A stretch of 64,000 bases of DNA, taken from RHLJ01 sp048058975. GTDB taxonomy: Bacteria > Bacteroidota > Rhodothermia > Balneolales > Balneolaceae. The position numbers were made by a program, and so were the translations under genes. This document shows, one piece after another, positions 1 to 8,927 of the stretch. How positions within the stretch are numbered: position 1 is the stretch's first letter; every line of letters starts with the position of its first letter. The stretch is taken from positions 36,956 through 100,955 of the forward strand of contig JBLLNP010000017.1 of assembly GCA_048058975.1 (NCBI GenBank), written 5' to 3'. The notes under the pieces are model-generated. The model did no database searches. It was not told the origin of the DNA and saw only the letters and a list, made by a program, of their open reading frames with translations.

Positions 1-77
1 TATGTATCCGGAAAACGCTGTGCCTGTTTTTGATTTTTCCTATCTTAACAAGTTAAAAAGCTTTTTAAACTCACTGA

Positions 78-2021
78 ATGTCAGACCAGAAAATTAAGAT
101 TACCCTCCCCGATGGATCAAACAGGGATTATCCTTTGGGAATTACGGGACAACAAATAGCAGAATCAATTTCATCAGGACTAGCTCGCGTTGCGCTTAGC
201 ATAACTGTAAACGGCGAAATTTGGGACCTAACCCGGCCTATTACTTCTGATTCCACCGTTGCAATCAACACCTGGGATTCAGAAGATGGCCAATATACCT
301 TCTGGCATTCTTCTGCACACCTTCTGGCAGAGGCTGTTCAGGAACTTTATCCTGAAGCAAAATTTGGTATTGGTCCTCCCATCGAAAATGGGTTCTATTA
401 CGATATTGACTTCGGTGATCAACAAATTACCCAGGATAATCTTTCAGAAATTGAAAAAAAGTTCTTAGAAGTAGCCCGGAACAAAAACTCTTTTGATAGA
501 AAAGAGATCTCAAAATCTGACGCGCTGGACTTCTACAAGAATAAAGCCAATGAATATAAAGTCGATCTTATTGAAGGATTGGAAGACGGCGACATCACTT
601 TTTACTCGCAAGGTAATTTTACTGACTTGTGCCGTGGACCGCATATCCCAAATACCGGAATAGTTAAGGCCATTAAGCTTACAAATCTTGCGGGTGCATA
701 CTGGCGAGGAGATGTAAACAGTAAACAACTCACGCGCATCTATGGCATTAGTTTTCCAAAACAAAAGATGCTTGATGAGCATCTGCATCGCGTTGAGGAA
801 GCAAAGCGTAGAGACCACAGAAAGCTTGGAAAAGAACTAGGTATCTACTTAATCGACAGCATGGTAGGCAGCGGGCTTCCTCTGTGGCTGCCAAACGGTG
901 CTGTACTTCGCAGAACTCTGGAATCGTTCCTGCGAAACGAGCAGGTAAAAAGAGGTTACAAGGAAGTAATTACTCCTCATATCGGAAACCTGGAGTTATA
1001 CAAAACTTCAGGCCACTACCCTTACTATAAAGATTCTCAGTACGATCCTATACAGGTTGACGATGAAGAGTACATGCTCAAACCAATGAATTGTCCTCAC
1101 CATCACCGTATCTACTCTTCGGATATGAGAAGTTACCGGGACCTTCCGCTTCGCCTAGCAGAATTTGGAACAGTTTATCGATATGAGCAATCGGGCGAGC
1201 TTAGTGGACTTTCAAGAGTTCGTGGTTTTACCCAGGATGACGCTCATATTTATTGCACGCATGATCAATTAAAAGACGAAATCAAAAATACCATCGACTT
1301 AACCCAATTTGTATTTAACACCTTTGGGATGCCGGTTGATATCCGCCTTTCTTTCCGCGATGATAATGCAGAGAAATATGGTGGAGACATGGAATACTGG
1401 GGACGTGCTCAGTCTGAGATCAAAGAGGTTGCAGACGAAATGGGACTGGATTACACCATAGCTCCGGGCGAAGCCAGCTTCTATGGCCCTAAAATCGATT
1501 TTATAATTCGGGATGCTATCGGTAGAAAATGGCAGCTTGGCACCGTTCAGGTTGATTATGTGATGCCTGAGCGTTTTGATCTCACCTATGTAGGTTCAGA
1601 CAATGAAAAACATCGTCCGGTAATTATTCACCGTGCTCCTTTTGGTTCGATGGAGCGGTTTACCAGTATTTTGATTGAACATTTTGCCGGAGATTTCCCT
1701 GTGTGGCTTTCTCCGGAACAAGTGAGAGTTCTCCCTATTTCGGATGATCAAAATGACTATGCTCATCGGTGCGCTGAAGAACTTAAAAAAATCGGTGTGC
1801 GGGTCAATGTCGATATCAGAAGTGAACAAATTGGCGGAAAAATCCGTGACGCTGAAACGAGTAAGACTCCTTATATGTTAATTATAGGAGCGAAAGAATT
1901 AGAAGCAGGAACTGTTTCTGTACGACGCCATAAGAAAGGTGATATTGGAACTTTCAAATTTTCTGATTTTCTTTCACAATTAAACAAAGAAATTGCTGAA
2001 AAGCAGTTACCAGAAGAATAA
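78..2021 (+). CDS. thrS: Threonine--tRNA ligase
   Basis: Charges tRNA-Thr in the cytoplasm. At 647 aa it is full length for the family. Order of domains: TGS domain (about 6-66), second additional (editing) domain with HSSAH at 77-81 and CRGPH at 185-189, class II catalytic core (about 260-540), and C-terminal anticodon-binding domain (about 545-640). The three zinc/substrate ligands expected of ThrRS are visible as Cys339 (in MNCPHHH), His390 (DDAHIY) and His518 (IIHRAPFG). It is the first gene of the conserved run thrS-infC-rpmI-rplT-pheS-pheT. The 77 bases upstream contain TATCTTAAC, an imperfect TAnnTTTG box. No T-box or other leader structure is seen, but the upstream sequence is cut by the window edge. 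Confidence 0.98.
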   Translation: MSDQKIKITLPDGSNRDYPLGITGQQIAESISSGLARVALSITVNGEIWDLTRPITSDSTVAINTWDSEDGQYTFWHSSAHLLAEAVQELYPEAKFGIGPPIENGFYYDIDFGDQQITQDNLSEIEKKFLEVARNKNSFDRKEISKSDALDFYKNKANEYKVDLIEGLEDGDITFYSQGNFTDLCRGPHIPNTGIVKAIKLTNLAGAYWRGDVNSKQLTRIYGISFPKQKMLDEHLHRVEEAKRRDHRKLGKELGIYLIDSMVGSGLPLWLPNGAVLRRTLESFLRNEQVKRGYKEVITPHIGNLELYKTSGHYPYYKDSQYDPIQVDDEEYMLKPMNCPHHHRIYSSDMRSYRDLPLRLAEFGTVYRYEQSGELSGLSRVRGFTQDDAHIYCTHDQLKDEIKNTIDLTQFVFNTFGMPVDIRLSFRDDNAEKYGGDMEYWGRAQSEIKEVADEMGLDYTIAPGEASFYGPKIDFIIRDAIGRKWQLGTVQVDYVMPERFDLTYVGSDNEKHRPVIIHRAPFGSMERFTSILIEHFAGDFPVWLSPEQVRVLPISDDQNDYAHRCAEELKKIGVRVNVDIRSEQIGGKIRDAETSKTPYMLIIGAKELEAGTVSVRRHKKGDIGTFKFSDFLSQLNKEIAEKQLPEE

Positions 2022-2040
2022 CCAAACAACGAGGATAACT

Positions 2041-2577
2041 ATCGCAAGAAATAACTTTCGAGGACCGGTTAAAGAAGACCGGCCAAGATTAAATGAAGAA
2101 ATAAGAGCCGCACAAGTACGGGTAATTAAGCCAGATGGAGGTCATGAAATAACATCTTCTGACCGAGCACTTCAAATCGCGGAACAATATAACCTGGATT
2201 TAGTGGAGATTGCACCGGAAGCCAATCCTCCGGTTTGTAAGATTATCGATTACGGCAAATATCTCTATGAAAAGAAAAAGAAAGAGAAAGAAGCTAAAAA
2301 GAAACAGCATACTGTAACTGTTAAAGAGCTTCGGTTTCGCCCAAATACTGATGATCATGACCTGGAATTTAAAACACGCCATGCCCGGGAATTCCTGGAG
2401 AGTGGAGATAAAGTAAAAGCTTCTGTTCAGTTCAGAGGACGTGATATGCTCTACACAGAAAAAGGTGAATTACTACTTCTGAAGCTTGCTAAAAGCCTAG
2501 AAGATGTTTCTAAGGTGGAAGCAAAGCCCAACATGGAAGGTCGCCGAATGATTATGATGCTGACCCCTAATAAATAA
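2041..2577 (+). CDS. infC: Translation initiation factor IF-3 (non-AUG start)
   Basis: Binds the 30S subunit, keeps subunits apart and proofreads the start codon. The IF3 N-domain (RLNEEIRAAQVRVI onward), basic linker (YEKKKKEKEAKKKQ) and C-domain (VKELRFRPNTDDHDLEFK to MIMMLTPNK) are all present. No ATG lies near the expected N-terminus. The family's short basic N-terminus fits a start at ATC 2041, seven bases after GAGG (2031-2034), giving 178 aa beginning (M)ARNNFRGP. An ATA at 2035 is too close to the GAGG. A TTG at 1993 would overlap the thrS end and add a non-family extension. Non-AUG starts on infC are classical and let IF3 repress its own synthesis. The gap after thrS is 19 bases. Confidence 0.93.
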   Translation: MARNNFRGPVKEDRPRLNEEIRAAQVRVIKPDGGHEITSSDRALQIAEQYNLDLVEIAPEANPPVCKIIDYGKYLYEKKKKEKEAKKKQHTVTVKELRFRPNTDDHDLEFKTRHAREFLESGDKVKASVQFRGRDMLYTEKGELLLLKLAKSLEDVSKVEAKPNMEGRRMIMMLTPNK

Positions 2578-2587
2578 CATTCTGCAC

Positions 2588-2619
2588 GTTGCTTAGGCAT
2601 ACTTTAATCCTTATCTTTG
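2588..2619 (+). promoter_or_regulatory. Candidate Bacteroidota-type promoter for rpmI-rplT
   Basis: TTG at 2589-2591, 20 bases, then TATCTTTG at 2612-2619 fit the TTTG-N17-23-TAnnTTTG pattern of the Bacteroidota primary sigma factor. It lies between infC and rpmI, about 37 bases before the rpmI start, so the two ribosomal-protein genes may have their own promoter in addition to read-through from thrS-infC. Confidence 0.5.
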
Positions 2620-2655
2620 GAGTCTTTAAATTTTCACAAAGCAAGTGGATTTCAA

Positions 2656-2856
2656 ATGCCAAAAATGAAAAGTAATAGTGGAGCTAAAAAGCGTTTTAAG
2701 GTTACCGGTTCCGGTAAAATTAAACGTAAGAAAGCTTTCAAGCGCCACATTCTTACTAAGAAAAGCAGCAAAACTAAACGACAGTTGGGCCAAAGTACTC
2801 TTGTAGCAGATGCTGATGTAGCAAGAGTAAAGGAACTTATCCCAAACAAATTTTAA
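2656..2856 (+). CDS. rpmI: 50S ribosomal protein L35
   Basis: Small basic large-subunit protein, 66 aa, the usual L35 length. It starts MPKMKSNSGAKKRFKVTGSG, the standard bL35 opening, and ends in RVKELIPNKF. The ATG at 2656 was chosen because an upstream in-frame TTG (2617) would add 13 residues absent from the family and would overlap the candidate -7 promoter box. It lies 19 bases before rplT, the usual pairing. In several bacteria L20 represses this operon through the leader; I could not identify such a structure in 2620-2655. Confidence 0.97.
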   Translation: MPKMKSNSGAKKRFKVTGSGKIKRKKAFKRHILTKKSSKTKRQLGQSTLVADADVARVKELIPNKF

Positions 2857-2875
2857 TCATTTAATCTAAGACAAA

Positions 2876-3223
2876 ATGCCACGATCACTAAACTTAGTGG
2901 CTTCCCGTCGCCGTCGCAAAAAGATTTTAAATCAAGCGAAAGGTTACTGGGGCAAGCGAAAAAATGTTTACACGATTGCGAAAAATGCGGTAGAAAAAGG
3001 TCTTCAGTACCAGTACCGTGATCGCAAGAACCGTAAACGTGTTTTCCGTAGATTATGGATTGTTAGAATAAACGCGGCAGCTCGCCTTAACGGAACTACT
3101 TATTCCAAACTTATGCACGCCATGAGTACCAAGAATATGGAGATTAACCGTAAGGTATTGGCCGATCTAGCAGTTCACGATGCGGAAACGTTTGCTGCCA
3201 TTGTGAAGGAAGCCCACGCTTAA
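2876..3223 (+). CDS. rplT: 50S ribosomal protein L20
   Basis: Assembly-initiating 23S rRNA-binding protein, 115 aa, normal length. The very basic N-terminal tail (RSLNLVASRRRRKKILNQA), the GYWGKRKNVY segment and the globular C-terminal part (LWIVRINAAARLNGTTYSKLMH) match bL20. It is co-transcribed with rpmI and followed 20 bases later by an intrinsic terminator, so the ribosomal-protein unit probably ends here before pheS. Confidence 0.98.
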   Translation: MPRSLNLVASRRRRKKILNQAKGYWGKRKNVYTIAKNAVEKGLQYQYRDRKNRKRVFRRLWIVRINAAARLNGTTYSKLMHAMSTKNMEINRKVLADLAVHDAETFAAIVKEAHA

Positions 3224-3243
3224 TAGCGAACTTGCTATTTACC

Positions 3244-3290
3244 AAACCGGTAAATCTTCGATATGTAAGGTTTACCGGTTTTTTTATTTT
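3244..3290 (+). terminator. Rho-independent terminator after rplT
   Basis: Perfect 11-bp inverted repeat AAACCGGTAAA (3244-3254) / TTTACCGGTTT (3271-3281), 16-base loop, followed by a T-rich tract. It separates the ribosomal-protein operon from pheST. A TATTTTTG box (3285-3292, TAnnTTTG form) sits at its end and may be the -7 element for pheS, although no good -33 box is visible. Confidence 0.8.
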
Positions 3291-3326
3291 TGCACCTAAC
3301 CTTTGATGTGAATCTATTTACAGTAC

Positions 3327-4334
3327 ATGCTTGACGATATAGTTGCTTTAAAGAAAGAAATTGCCACCTACACGGTAACCAACGAGGAACAACTGGAAGC
3401 ATTCCGACTTGAATTTCTGTCTCGGAATGGACGCGTTCAGTCTATGTTTAAAAATCTTGGCTCTGTTCCCAAGGAAGAAAGAGCTGCCGTGGGAAAAGGA
3501 ATGAATGAGGTAAAGCAATTAGCTCAGAAACGCTTTGATGAGGCTAAAACAGTACTTGAGAGTTCTGTTTCGAAATCTAAGAGTGCTTTGGATGATTTAA
3601 CATTAACTGCTCCTTCTTCTCCAATAGGCTCCCTCCATCCTCTCACCAAAACCATGGATGAGATGAAACAGATTTTTTACCGATTAGGATTTACTATATC
3701 GGATGGACCTGAGGTAGAAGACGATTTTCACAACTTTACCGCGCTTAACTTCCCTCCTAATCACCCTGCTCGTGATGAACAAGATACCTTCTTTGTTAGG
3801 AAGAGCGATGATCCTGATATGATGGACTTGGTATTAAGAACGCACACCTCCCCTGTTCAAATCCGACTAATGGAGAATACAAAACCTCCGATTCGATCGA
3901 TTATGCCCGGACGCGTTTACCGAAATGAAGCGGTTTCCCCTAAATCTTACTTCCTGTTTCATCAGGTGGAAGCACTGTATGTGGATGAAAATGTAAGTGT
4001 TGCAGATCTGAAAGAAACACTAATCACATTTGTAAAGCTCATGTACGGAAGTGATGTAAAATACCGCCTCCGCCCTGGATTCTTCCCGTTTACTGAACCA
4101 AGTCTTGAGATGGATATCTGGTGGGGATCAGAAAAAGACGGGAAATGGCTGGAAATTCTTGGTTCGGGGATGGTTGACCCGAATGTATTTGATGCGGCCG
4201 GAGTAGATTCAAAAAAATATACCGGATTTGCCTGGGGTATGGGCGTAGAACGTATTGCAATTCTAAAGTATGGAATTGATGATATCCGCACGTTCTACGA
4301 AAACGACATCCGCTTTTTAGAACAATTTAATTAA
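3327..4334 (+). CDS. pheS: Phenylalanine--tRNA ligase, alpha subunit
   Basis: Catalytic subunit of the alpha2beta2 PheRS. 335 aa, typical length. It has an N-terminal coiled-coil arm (about 1-95) and a class II core: motif 1 region around HPLTKTMDEMKQIFYRLGF, motif 2 (MPGRVYRNEAVSPKSYFLFHQVE), the Phe-pocket strand RPGFFPFTEPSLEMDI and motif 3 (GFAWGMGVERIAILKYGIDD). It starts at ATG 3327, 35 bases after the candidate -7 box, and is followed 17 bases later by pheT. Confidence 0.98.
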   Translation: MLDDIVALKKEIATYTVTNEEQLEAFRLEFLSRNGRVQSMFKNLGSVPKEERAAVGKGMNEVKQLAQKRFDEAKTVLESSVSKSKSALDDLTLTAPSSPIGSLHPLTKTMDEMKQIFYRLGFTISDGPEVEDDFHNFTALNFPPNHPARDEQDTFFVRKSDDPDMMDLVLRTHTSPVQIRLMENTKPPIRSIMPGRVYRNEAVSPKSYFLFHQVEALYVDENVSVADLKETLITFVKLMYGSDVKYRLRPGFFPFTEPSLEMDIWWGSEKDGKWLEILGSGMVDPNVFDAAGVDSKKYTGFAWGMGVERIAILKYGIDDIRTFYENDIRFLEQFN

Positions 4335-4351
4335 GATTTTTTCGCCCGAAT

Positions 4352-6760
4352 ATGAAAGTATCGTACAACTGGCTTAAAGAATTTATCGATCTCCCACTCT
4401 CTCCTTCTCAAACTGCAGAGAAAATGACTCTGATTGGACTTGAAGAGGAAGAAACATTTGAATATGGGAGCAATTTAGATGGCGTAATTGTCGGAGAAGT
4501 TTTAGAAGTAGCTCAGCATCCAAATGCGGATCGTCTCAAGGTTTGCCAGGTGAATCTTGGTGATGAAACCGTTCAGATAGTATGCGGAGCAACTAATGTT
4601 GCTGCAGGACAAAAAGTTCCGGTTGCAACCGTTGGCACAACCCTACCGATTAAGCTGGATGACGGCAGTTTTCTTACGTTAAGAAAAGCCAAACTCCGTG
4701 GGGAAGTTTCTAACGGGATGATTTGTGCTGAAGACGAACTTGGTTTAGGCACTAACCATGATGGGATTATGGTTTTGGATTCCGGCTTGAAAGTCGGAAC
4801 TCCAATTAATCAGGTTTTTGATCTGAATACCGATACTATCATCGATATCGCGATTACTCCTAACAGGCCTGATGCAACATGCCACCTTGGGGTAGCACGG
4901 GATTTAGCCGCAGCTTTGAATCTGGAATTGAAAAACCCAGAAATTCCATCAAGTAAGAAGGTTGTTGAAAATTCTTCGGACATCACTATAGAAATCGAAA
5001 GCCCGGATAAATGTCACCGCTATGTGGGCAAAATGATTAAGAATGTGGAGATCAAAGAATCCCCGGCATGGCTTAAAAACCGGTTAATGGCTCTTGGAAT
5101 GCGCCCGGTTAATAATGTAGTGGATGTTACCAACTATGTAATGCATGAACTTGGTCAACCTTTGCATGCTTTTGATTATGATGAAATCAATGGAAAAAAA
5201 ATAATAGTTAAAGATTTCGAAGAGGAAATTGAATTCGAAACACTGGATCATGTCAAAAGAAAATGCGCCCCAGGCACTCTCTTTATTTGTGATGGAAGTG
5301 GCCCGGTTGCAATAGCTGGTGTGATGGGTGGCCTTCACTCTGAAGTAAGTAATTCAACAACAAATATTCTGCTTGAAAGTGCCTACTTCGATCCCGGATC
5401 AATCAGGAAAACAGCAAAGGCCCAAACACTTCAAACCGATGCATCTTATCGTTTTGAAAGAGGGATTGATCCAAATTTACAAGCTATAGCTGCTGAACGG
5501 GCAGCTGCTTTAATTGCGGAAGTTTCGGGAGGCACCTTATCTGATGAACTTATTGATATTCATCCGGTAAAAACCGAACCGATTGAGCTGACACTTACTA
5601 AGGCATATTTAAACCGGCTGCTTGGCACAAATCTTTCTATTGCCGAAGCACTTGAAATTATTGACGGACTTGAGCTTGAAGTGCTTTCAAAAGACGATGA
5701 AAAAGCTATTTTAAAAATCCCAACCTTCCGACCGGATTTAGTACGTGAAGTTGATTTGATTGAAGAAGTTGGTCGATTGTATGATTACAATAAAATTGAA
5801 GCTCCGAATCATGGTATTTTTGTTTCAACTGAGAAATTCTCAGAATGGGAAATACTCATTTCAAATATCAAAAAAGCTTCCGTTGAACTAGGTTTCAAAG
5901 AAATCTATTCCAATTCATTAATTTCAGAAAAAGAAGCTTCTCAGTTTGGTTCGTTGGATGATATGATTAGTACTCTCAATCCTCTTACCAAGGATATGAC
6001 CACTCTCAGGCCTTCCCTTCTTCATGGTTTTTTGAAAGCTTCCGCTTACAATTTCAACCGTCAGGCTCCAGGAGTTCGTTTTTTTGAAATTGGGAATGTG
6101 TTCGAAAAAAGTAATGACTTTACATACCATGAAGGGATCAAGGAGCAAACACACGTTCTGTTCGGAATTTCCGGATTGAAGTCCAAAGAACACTGGACTA
6201 CCAAACCCGTTTCATATTCTGTGTTTGATCTTAAGTCTCAGATCAATGGATTATTCACAAAGCTGGGATTAATGGAAGGAATATCATCTACCTTAGATGG
6301 AGATACTCTAAGCTATAAGTTTGAAGATGTTGAGATCGGAACTTTGAGCCGGGTTTCAAAAGAACTCATGAAAGCCTATGATCTTGAAGCAGATACTTTT
6401 GTTGCAGAGTTTTCGGTGAATGCATTGCATGCTGCGCAGAAAAATTTACCTGTGAAAAGCTTCGTTCCTATACCCAGATTTCCTGCTTTTGAATTCGATT
6501 TCGCTGTAATAGTTAAAGCTTCAGTAAGTGCCGGTGAACTGATGGAATCAATCAAATCTAAAGCAGGAAAAACCTTACAAAGCATTGAAATTTTTGATGT
6601 TTTTGAAGGAGAATCTATCGGAAAGGAAAACAAAAGTATTGCGTTCAGACTTCATTTCCTTGATCCTAACAAGACCTTGAATATCAAAGAAGTAGAACCT
6701 ATTATTAACCGTGTGGTTAAAACGCTGGAGAATCAGTTCTCCGCTAAACTCAGAGGATAA
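4352..6760 (+). CDS. pheT: Phenylalanine--tRNA ligase, beta subunit
   Basis: Editing and tRNA-recognition subunit of PheRS, 802 aa, full length. Visible domains: OB-fold tRNA-binding domain (about 40-150, VGEVLEVAQHPNADRLKVCQV), B3/B4 editing module (about 210-390), B5 helix-turn-helix-like domain (about 400-475), a catalytic-like core, and the C-terminal anticodon-binding FDX-ACB domain (about 708-802, PRFPAFEFDFAVIV). It follows pheS in one transcript and is followed 13 bases later by a small coiled-coil gene and zapA. Confidence 0.98.
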   Translation: MKVSYNWLKEFIDLPLSPSQTAEKMTLIGLEEEETFEYGSNLDGVIVGEVLEVAQHPNADRLKVCQVNLGDETVQIVCGATNVAAGQKVPVATVGTTLPIKLDDGSFLTLRKAKLRGEVSNGMICAEDELGLGTNHDGIMVLDSGLKVGTPINQVFDLNTDTIIDIAITPNRPDATCHLGVARDLAAALNLELKNPEIPSSKKVVENSSDITIEIESPDKCHRYVGKMIKNVEIKESPAWLKNRLMALGMRPVNNVVDVTNYVMHELGQPLHAFDYDEINGKKIIVKDFEEEIEFETLDHVKRKCAPGTLFICDGSGPVAIAGVMGGLHSEVSNSTTNILLESAYFDPGSIRKTAKAQTLQTDASYRFERGIDPNLQAIAAERAAALIAEVSGGTLSDELIDIHPVKTEPIELTLTKAYLNRLLGTNLSIAEALEIIDGLELEVLSKDDEKAILKIPTFRPDLVREVDLIEEVGRLYDYNKIEAPNHGIFVSTEKFSEWEILISNIKKASVELGFKEIYSNSLISEKEASQFGSLDDMISTLNPLTKDMTTLRPSLLHGFLKASAYNFNRQAPGVRFFEIGNVFEKSNDFTYHEGIKEQTHVLFGISGLKSKEHWTTKPVSYSVFDLKSQINGLFTKLGLMEGISSTLDGDTLSYKFEDVEIGTLSRVSKELMKAYDLEADTFVAEFSVNALHAAQKNLPVKSFVPIPRFPAFEFDFAVIVKASVSAGELMESIKSKAGKTLQSIEIFDVFEGESIGKENKSIAFRLHFLDPNKTLNIKEVEPIINRVVKTLENQFSAKLRG

Positions 6761-6773
6761 CAGGTGACGCTTT

Positions 6774-7028
6774 ATGAATCAGATATCTCAGCAAACCGAT
6801 CGCTTTAAAGAACTTCTTGATGAAGTGTATGAGGAGGTTGACACTTTAAAACAGGAAATCAAAGAGTTGAAAAAAGAAAACTCTAAACTGGTTTCAAAGA
6901 TCGAAGACTTAAGAGGTAAACAGACCGATATATTTTCTGCGATAAGTGAGTCAGAACGCTTAGCACTCCGCCAGCATGTTCAGGGTTTAATCACCAAAAT
7001 CGATAATCATCTAACCAACCAGGCATGA
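6774..7028 (+). CDS. Small coiled-coil protein, ZapB-like
   Basis: 84-aa protein that is almost entirely heptad coiled coil from about residue 8 to 50 (FKELLDEVYEEVDTLKQEIK and following), with a short basic-acidic tail. Its size, composition and place directly before zapA (stop and start overlap as ATGA at 7025-7028) suggest a ZapB-type division-ring cross-linker or a ZapA partner. Sequence alone cannot prove ZapB orthology because coiled coils converge. It is probably translationally coupled to zapA. Confidence 0.75.
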   Translation: MNQISQQTDRFKELLDEVYEEVDTLKQEIKELKKENSKLVSKIEDLRGKQTDIFSAISESERLALRQHVQGLITKIDNHLTNQA

Positions 7029-7318
7029 AATCGATTAAAGTAAGTATTCTCGGAAAACAGTACCCACTCAAAGTTGAAGACCATGAAGAAGAAACCATGG
7101 TCAGAATTTGCAAATTCGTGGATGAACGATTTCAAACCTATCGAAATCAACTGGTAAAACAACCGGAATCTACTGTGATGGTTCTTGCGGCCTTAAGTAT
7201 TGCAGAAGAACTATTTGAAGCCCGTCAAAACTCTTCGGATCTGGAAAAAAACGAAGAAGTGTTAATGCAAAGAGTAAACGCAAGTATGGAACGCTTACTT
7301 GAAGATATTCGGGCCTGA
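7025..7318 (+). CDS. zapA: Cell division protein ZapA
   Basis: 97-aa ZapA-family protein that bundles FtsZ filaments. The family pattern is clear: an N-terminal beta strand (SIKVSILGKQYPLKV), the conserved RICKFVDERF helix region, VMVLAALSIAEELFEA, and a C-terminal coiled coil. It overlaps the preceding coiled-coil gene by 4 bases. In many Bacteroidota zapA is followed by 6S RNA and rny. Here only 32 bases separate it from a YmdB-type gene, so neither is present at this site. Confidence 0.92.
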   Translation: MKSIKVSILGKQYPLKVEDHEEETMVRICKFVDERFQTYRNQLVKQPESTVMVLAALSIAEELFEARQNSSDLEKNEEVLMQRVNASMERLLEDIRA

Positions 7319-7350
7319 TCAAAAAATTTTAATTCATTAAGAGAATCATT

Positions 7351-8163
7351 TTGGCTGAAACCGTCAGCATTTTATTTATCGGAGATATCGTTGGGGATCC
7401 GGGGTTAACCATTACTCAAACTTTTCTTCCCAGCCTTATAAAAAAATATAACGCGGACTTTGTGATTGCCAATGGTGAAAATTCGCACGAAGGTCACGGT
7501 ATTAATGAAGCAATCATAAAAAACCTGCTTTCTCTTGGTGTGCATATTGTTACGGGTGGCGACCATTCTTTCGATAAATGGAAAGTCTTTAACTACATGA
7601 GAGAAAATGATCACATCCTTCGTCCTTTAAATTATCCAAAAGGAAATGCGGGACTTGGATTTGGAGTGTATGAAATTCCAAATACTACCTTCAAAATAGG
7701 TGTGCTCAATTTACAAGGTCGCACATTCATGAAGGCAATTGATGACCCCTTCTCTGCAGCTGATTGGGCACTTTCGAAAATCGCGGAAGAAACCAATATA
7801 ATTTTTGTGGATATGCACGCAGAAGCTACAGCCGAGAAAGTATCTATGGGTTGGCATATTGATGGACGGGCATCTGTTTTAGTTGGAACTCACACTCATA
7901 TACCTACTGGTGATGCCCGAATCTTCCCACAAGGACTTGGCTATTTGACAGATGCAGGTATGACCGGATCTTACAACTCCTCTCTTGGTATGGACAAGAA
8001 AGTAGCAATCAAACGATTTATAACCGGTGTTCATCAAAAGTACCAACCTGCAAACGGGGATAATCATTTGTGTGGTGCTTTTGCAAAAGTTGATACAGAA
8101 ACCGGAAAATGTGTCCATATTGAATCCGTTATCTATCCTGAGTTCAATTCTTCAATCAAATAG
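7351..8163 (+). CDS. YmdB/TIGR00282-family metallophosphoesterase
   Basis: 270-aa calcineurin-like phosphoesterase of the YmdB family, whose B. subtilis member hydrolyses 2',3'-cAMP. Metal-binding motifs appear in order: FIGDIVGDPG (N-terminus), NGENSHEGHG, GGDHSFDK, DMHAEATAEK and GTHTHIPTGDARI. It starts at TTG 7351 with AGAGAA upstream; no in-frame ATG is available nearby. YmdB genes usually sit near rny (RNase Y), which is missing here. It is immediately upstream of lolD (2-base gap). Confidence 0.9.
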   Translation: MAETVSILFIGDIVGDPGLTITQTFLPSLIKKYNADFVIANGENSHEGHGINEAIIKNLLSLGVHIVTGGDHSFDKWKVFNYMRENDHILRPLNYPKGNAGLGFGVYEIPNTTFKIGVLNLQGRTFMKAIDDPFSAADWALSKIAEETNIIFVDMHAEATAEKVSMGWHIDGRASVLVGTHTHIPTGDARIFPQGLGYLTDAGMTGSYNSSLGMDKKVAIKRFITGVHQKYQPANGDNHLCGAFAKVDTETGKCVHIESVIYPEFNSSIK

Positions 8164-8165
8164 AT

Positions 8166-8858
8166 ATGCCTGATACCAATTTTGTGTTACGAGGGGAAAA
8201 CATCAGCAAGAGCTATAAAAGCGAACAAGGAGAAGCCCGACTGGAAGTGCTCAGGAATGTTTCTCTGGATATTAAAAAAGGGAGCATCACCTCTATTGTA
8301 GGATCCAGCGGAAGCGGAAAAAGCACTTTGTTGCATATTTTGGGAGGTTTAGACAAACCAGATAGTGGTTCCGTTTTTTGGGAAGAAACATTGATTTCTT
8401 CCATGAATTCGGATCAGCTTGCAGAGTTTCGGAATGAGAATATTGGTTTTGTATTCCAGTTCCACCACCTGCTTCCTGAATTTACTGCACTGGAAAATGT
8501 TTGTATGCCCGCTTTGATTGCCGGAAAGTCCATCGATGAAGCTTCTGAACGAGCATTGAGCCTGCTCGAACGTTTCGGAGTTGAGAACAGAAAGAATCAC
8601 CGGCCTACTCAACTTTCAGGGGGAGAACAGCAACGCGTTTCCATGGCCAGAGCTTTGATGAATAAACCATCCATTATACTTGCCGATGAACCTACCGGCA
8701 ATCTTGATGACGCCAATACATCCACTATTCTGGATATGCTTTTTGAGTTAAGAGAACAAGATGGAGTTACTGTTCTCCTAATCACTCACGAAAAAACTAT
8801 TGCCGAACGCTCTGATATTATTATTGAAATAAAAAACGGTGAATTGAGTTCACTTTAA
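8166..8858 (+). CDS. lolD: Lipoprotein-releasing ABC transporter ATPase (LolD-like)
   Basis: 230-aa ABC ATPase of the LolD/MacB class, which powers release of lipoproteins from the inner membrane together with LolC/E permeases. Walker A GSSGSGKST (46-54), Q-loop Gln98, signature LSGGEQQ (150-156), Walker B ILADEP (171-176), H-loop His208. The permease genes are not in this window, so the assignment to LolD rather than another MacB-type exporter rests on family similarity and on the many lipoproteins encoded nearby. Confidence 0.85.
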   Translation: MPDTNFVLRGENISKSYKSEQGEARLEVLRNVSLDIKKGSITSIVGSSGSGKSTLLHILGGLDKPDSGSVFWEETLISSMNSDQLAEFRNENIGFVFQFHHLLPEFTALENVCMPALIAGKSIDEASERALSLLERFGVENRKNHRPTQLSGGEQQRVSMARALMNKPSIILADEPTGNLDDANTSTILDMLFELREQDGVTVLLITHEKTIAERSDIIIEIKNGELSSL

Positions 8859-8927
8859 GTTTTACAATATGGCAAAACAGCCGTATTTTTGGAATCTGAA
8901 AACAAATTGATAACGTTTAAATAAATC

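Noticed and set aside
1993..2040. TTG start of infC at 1993
   Set aside because: It would lie inside thrS and add a non-family extension; the ATC at 2041 has the GAGG at the right spacing.
7319..7350. 6S RNA after zapA
   Set aside because: Only 32 bases lie between zapA and ymdB, too few.
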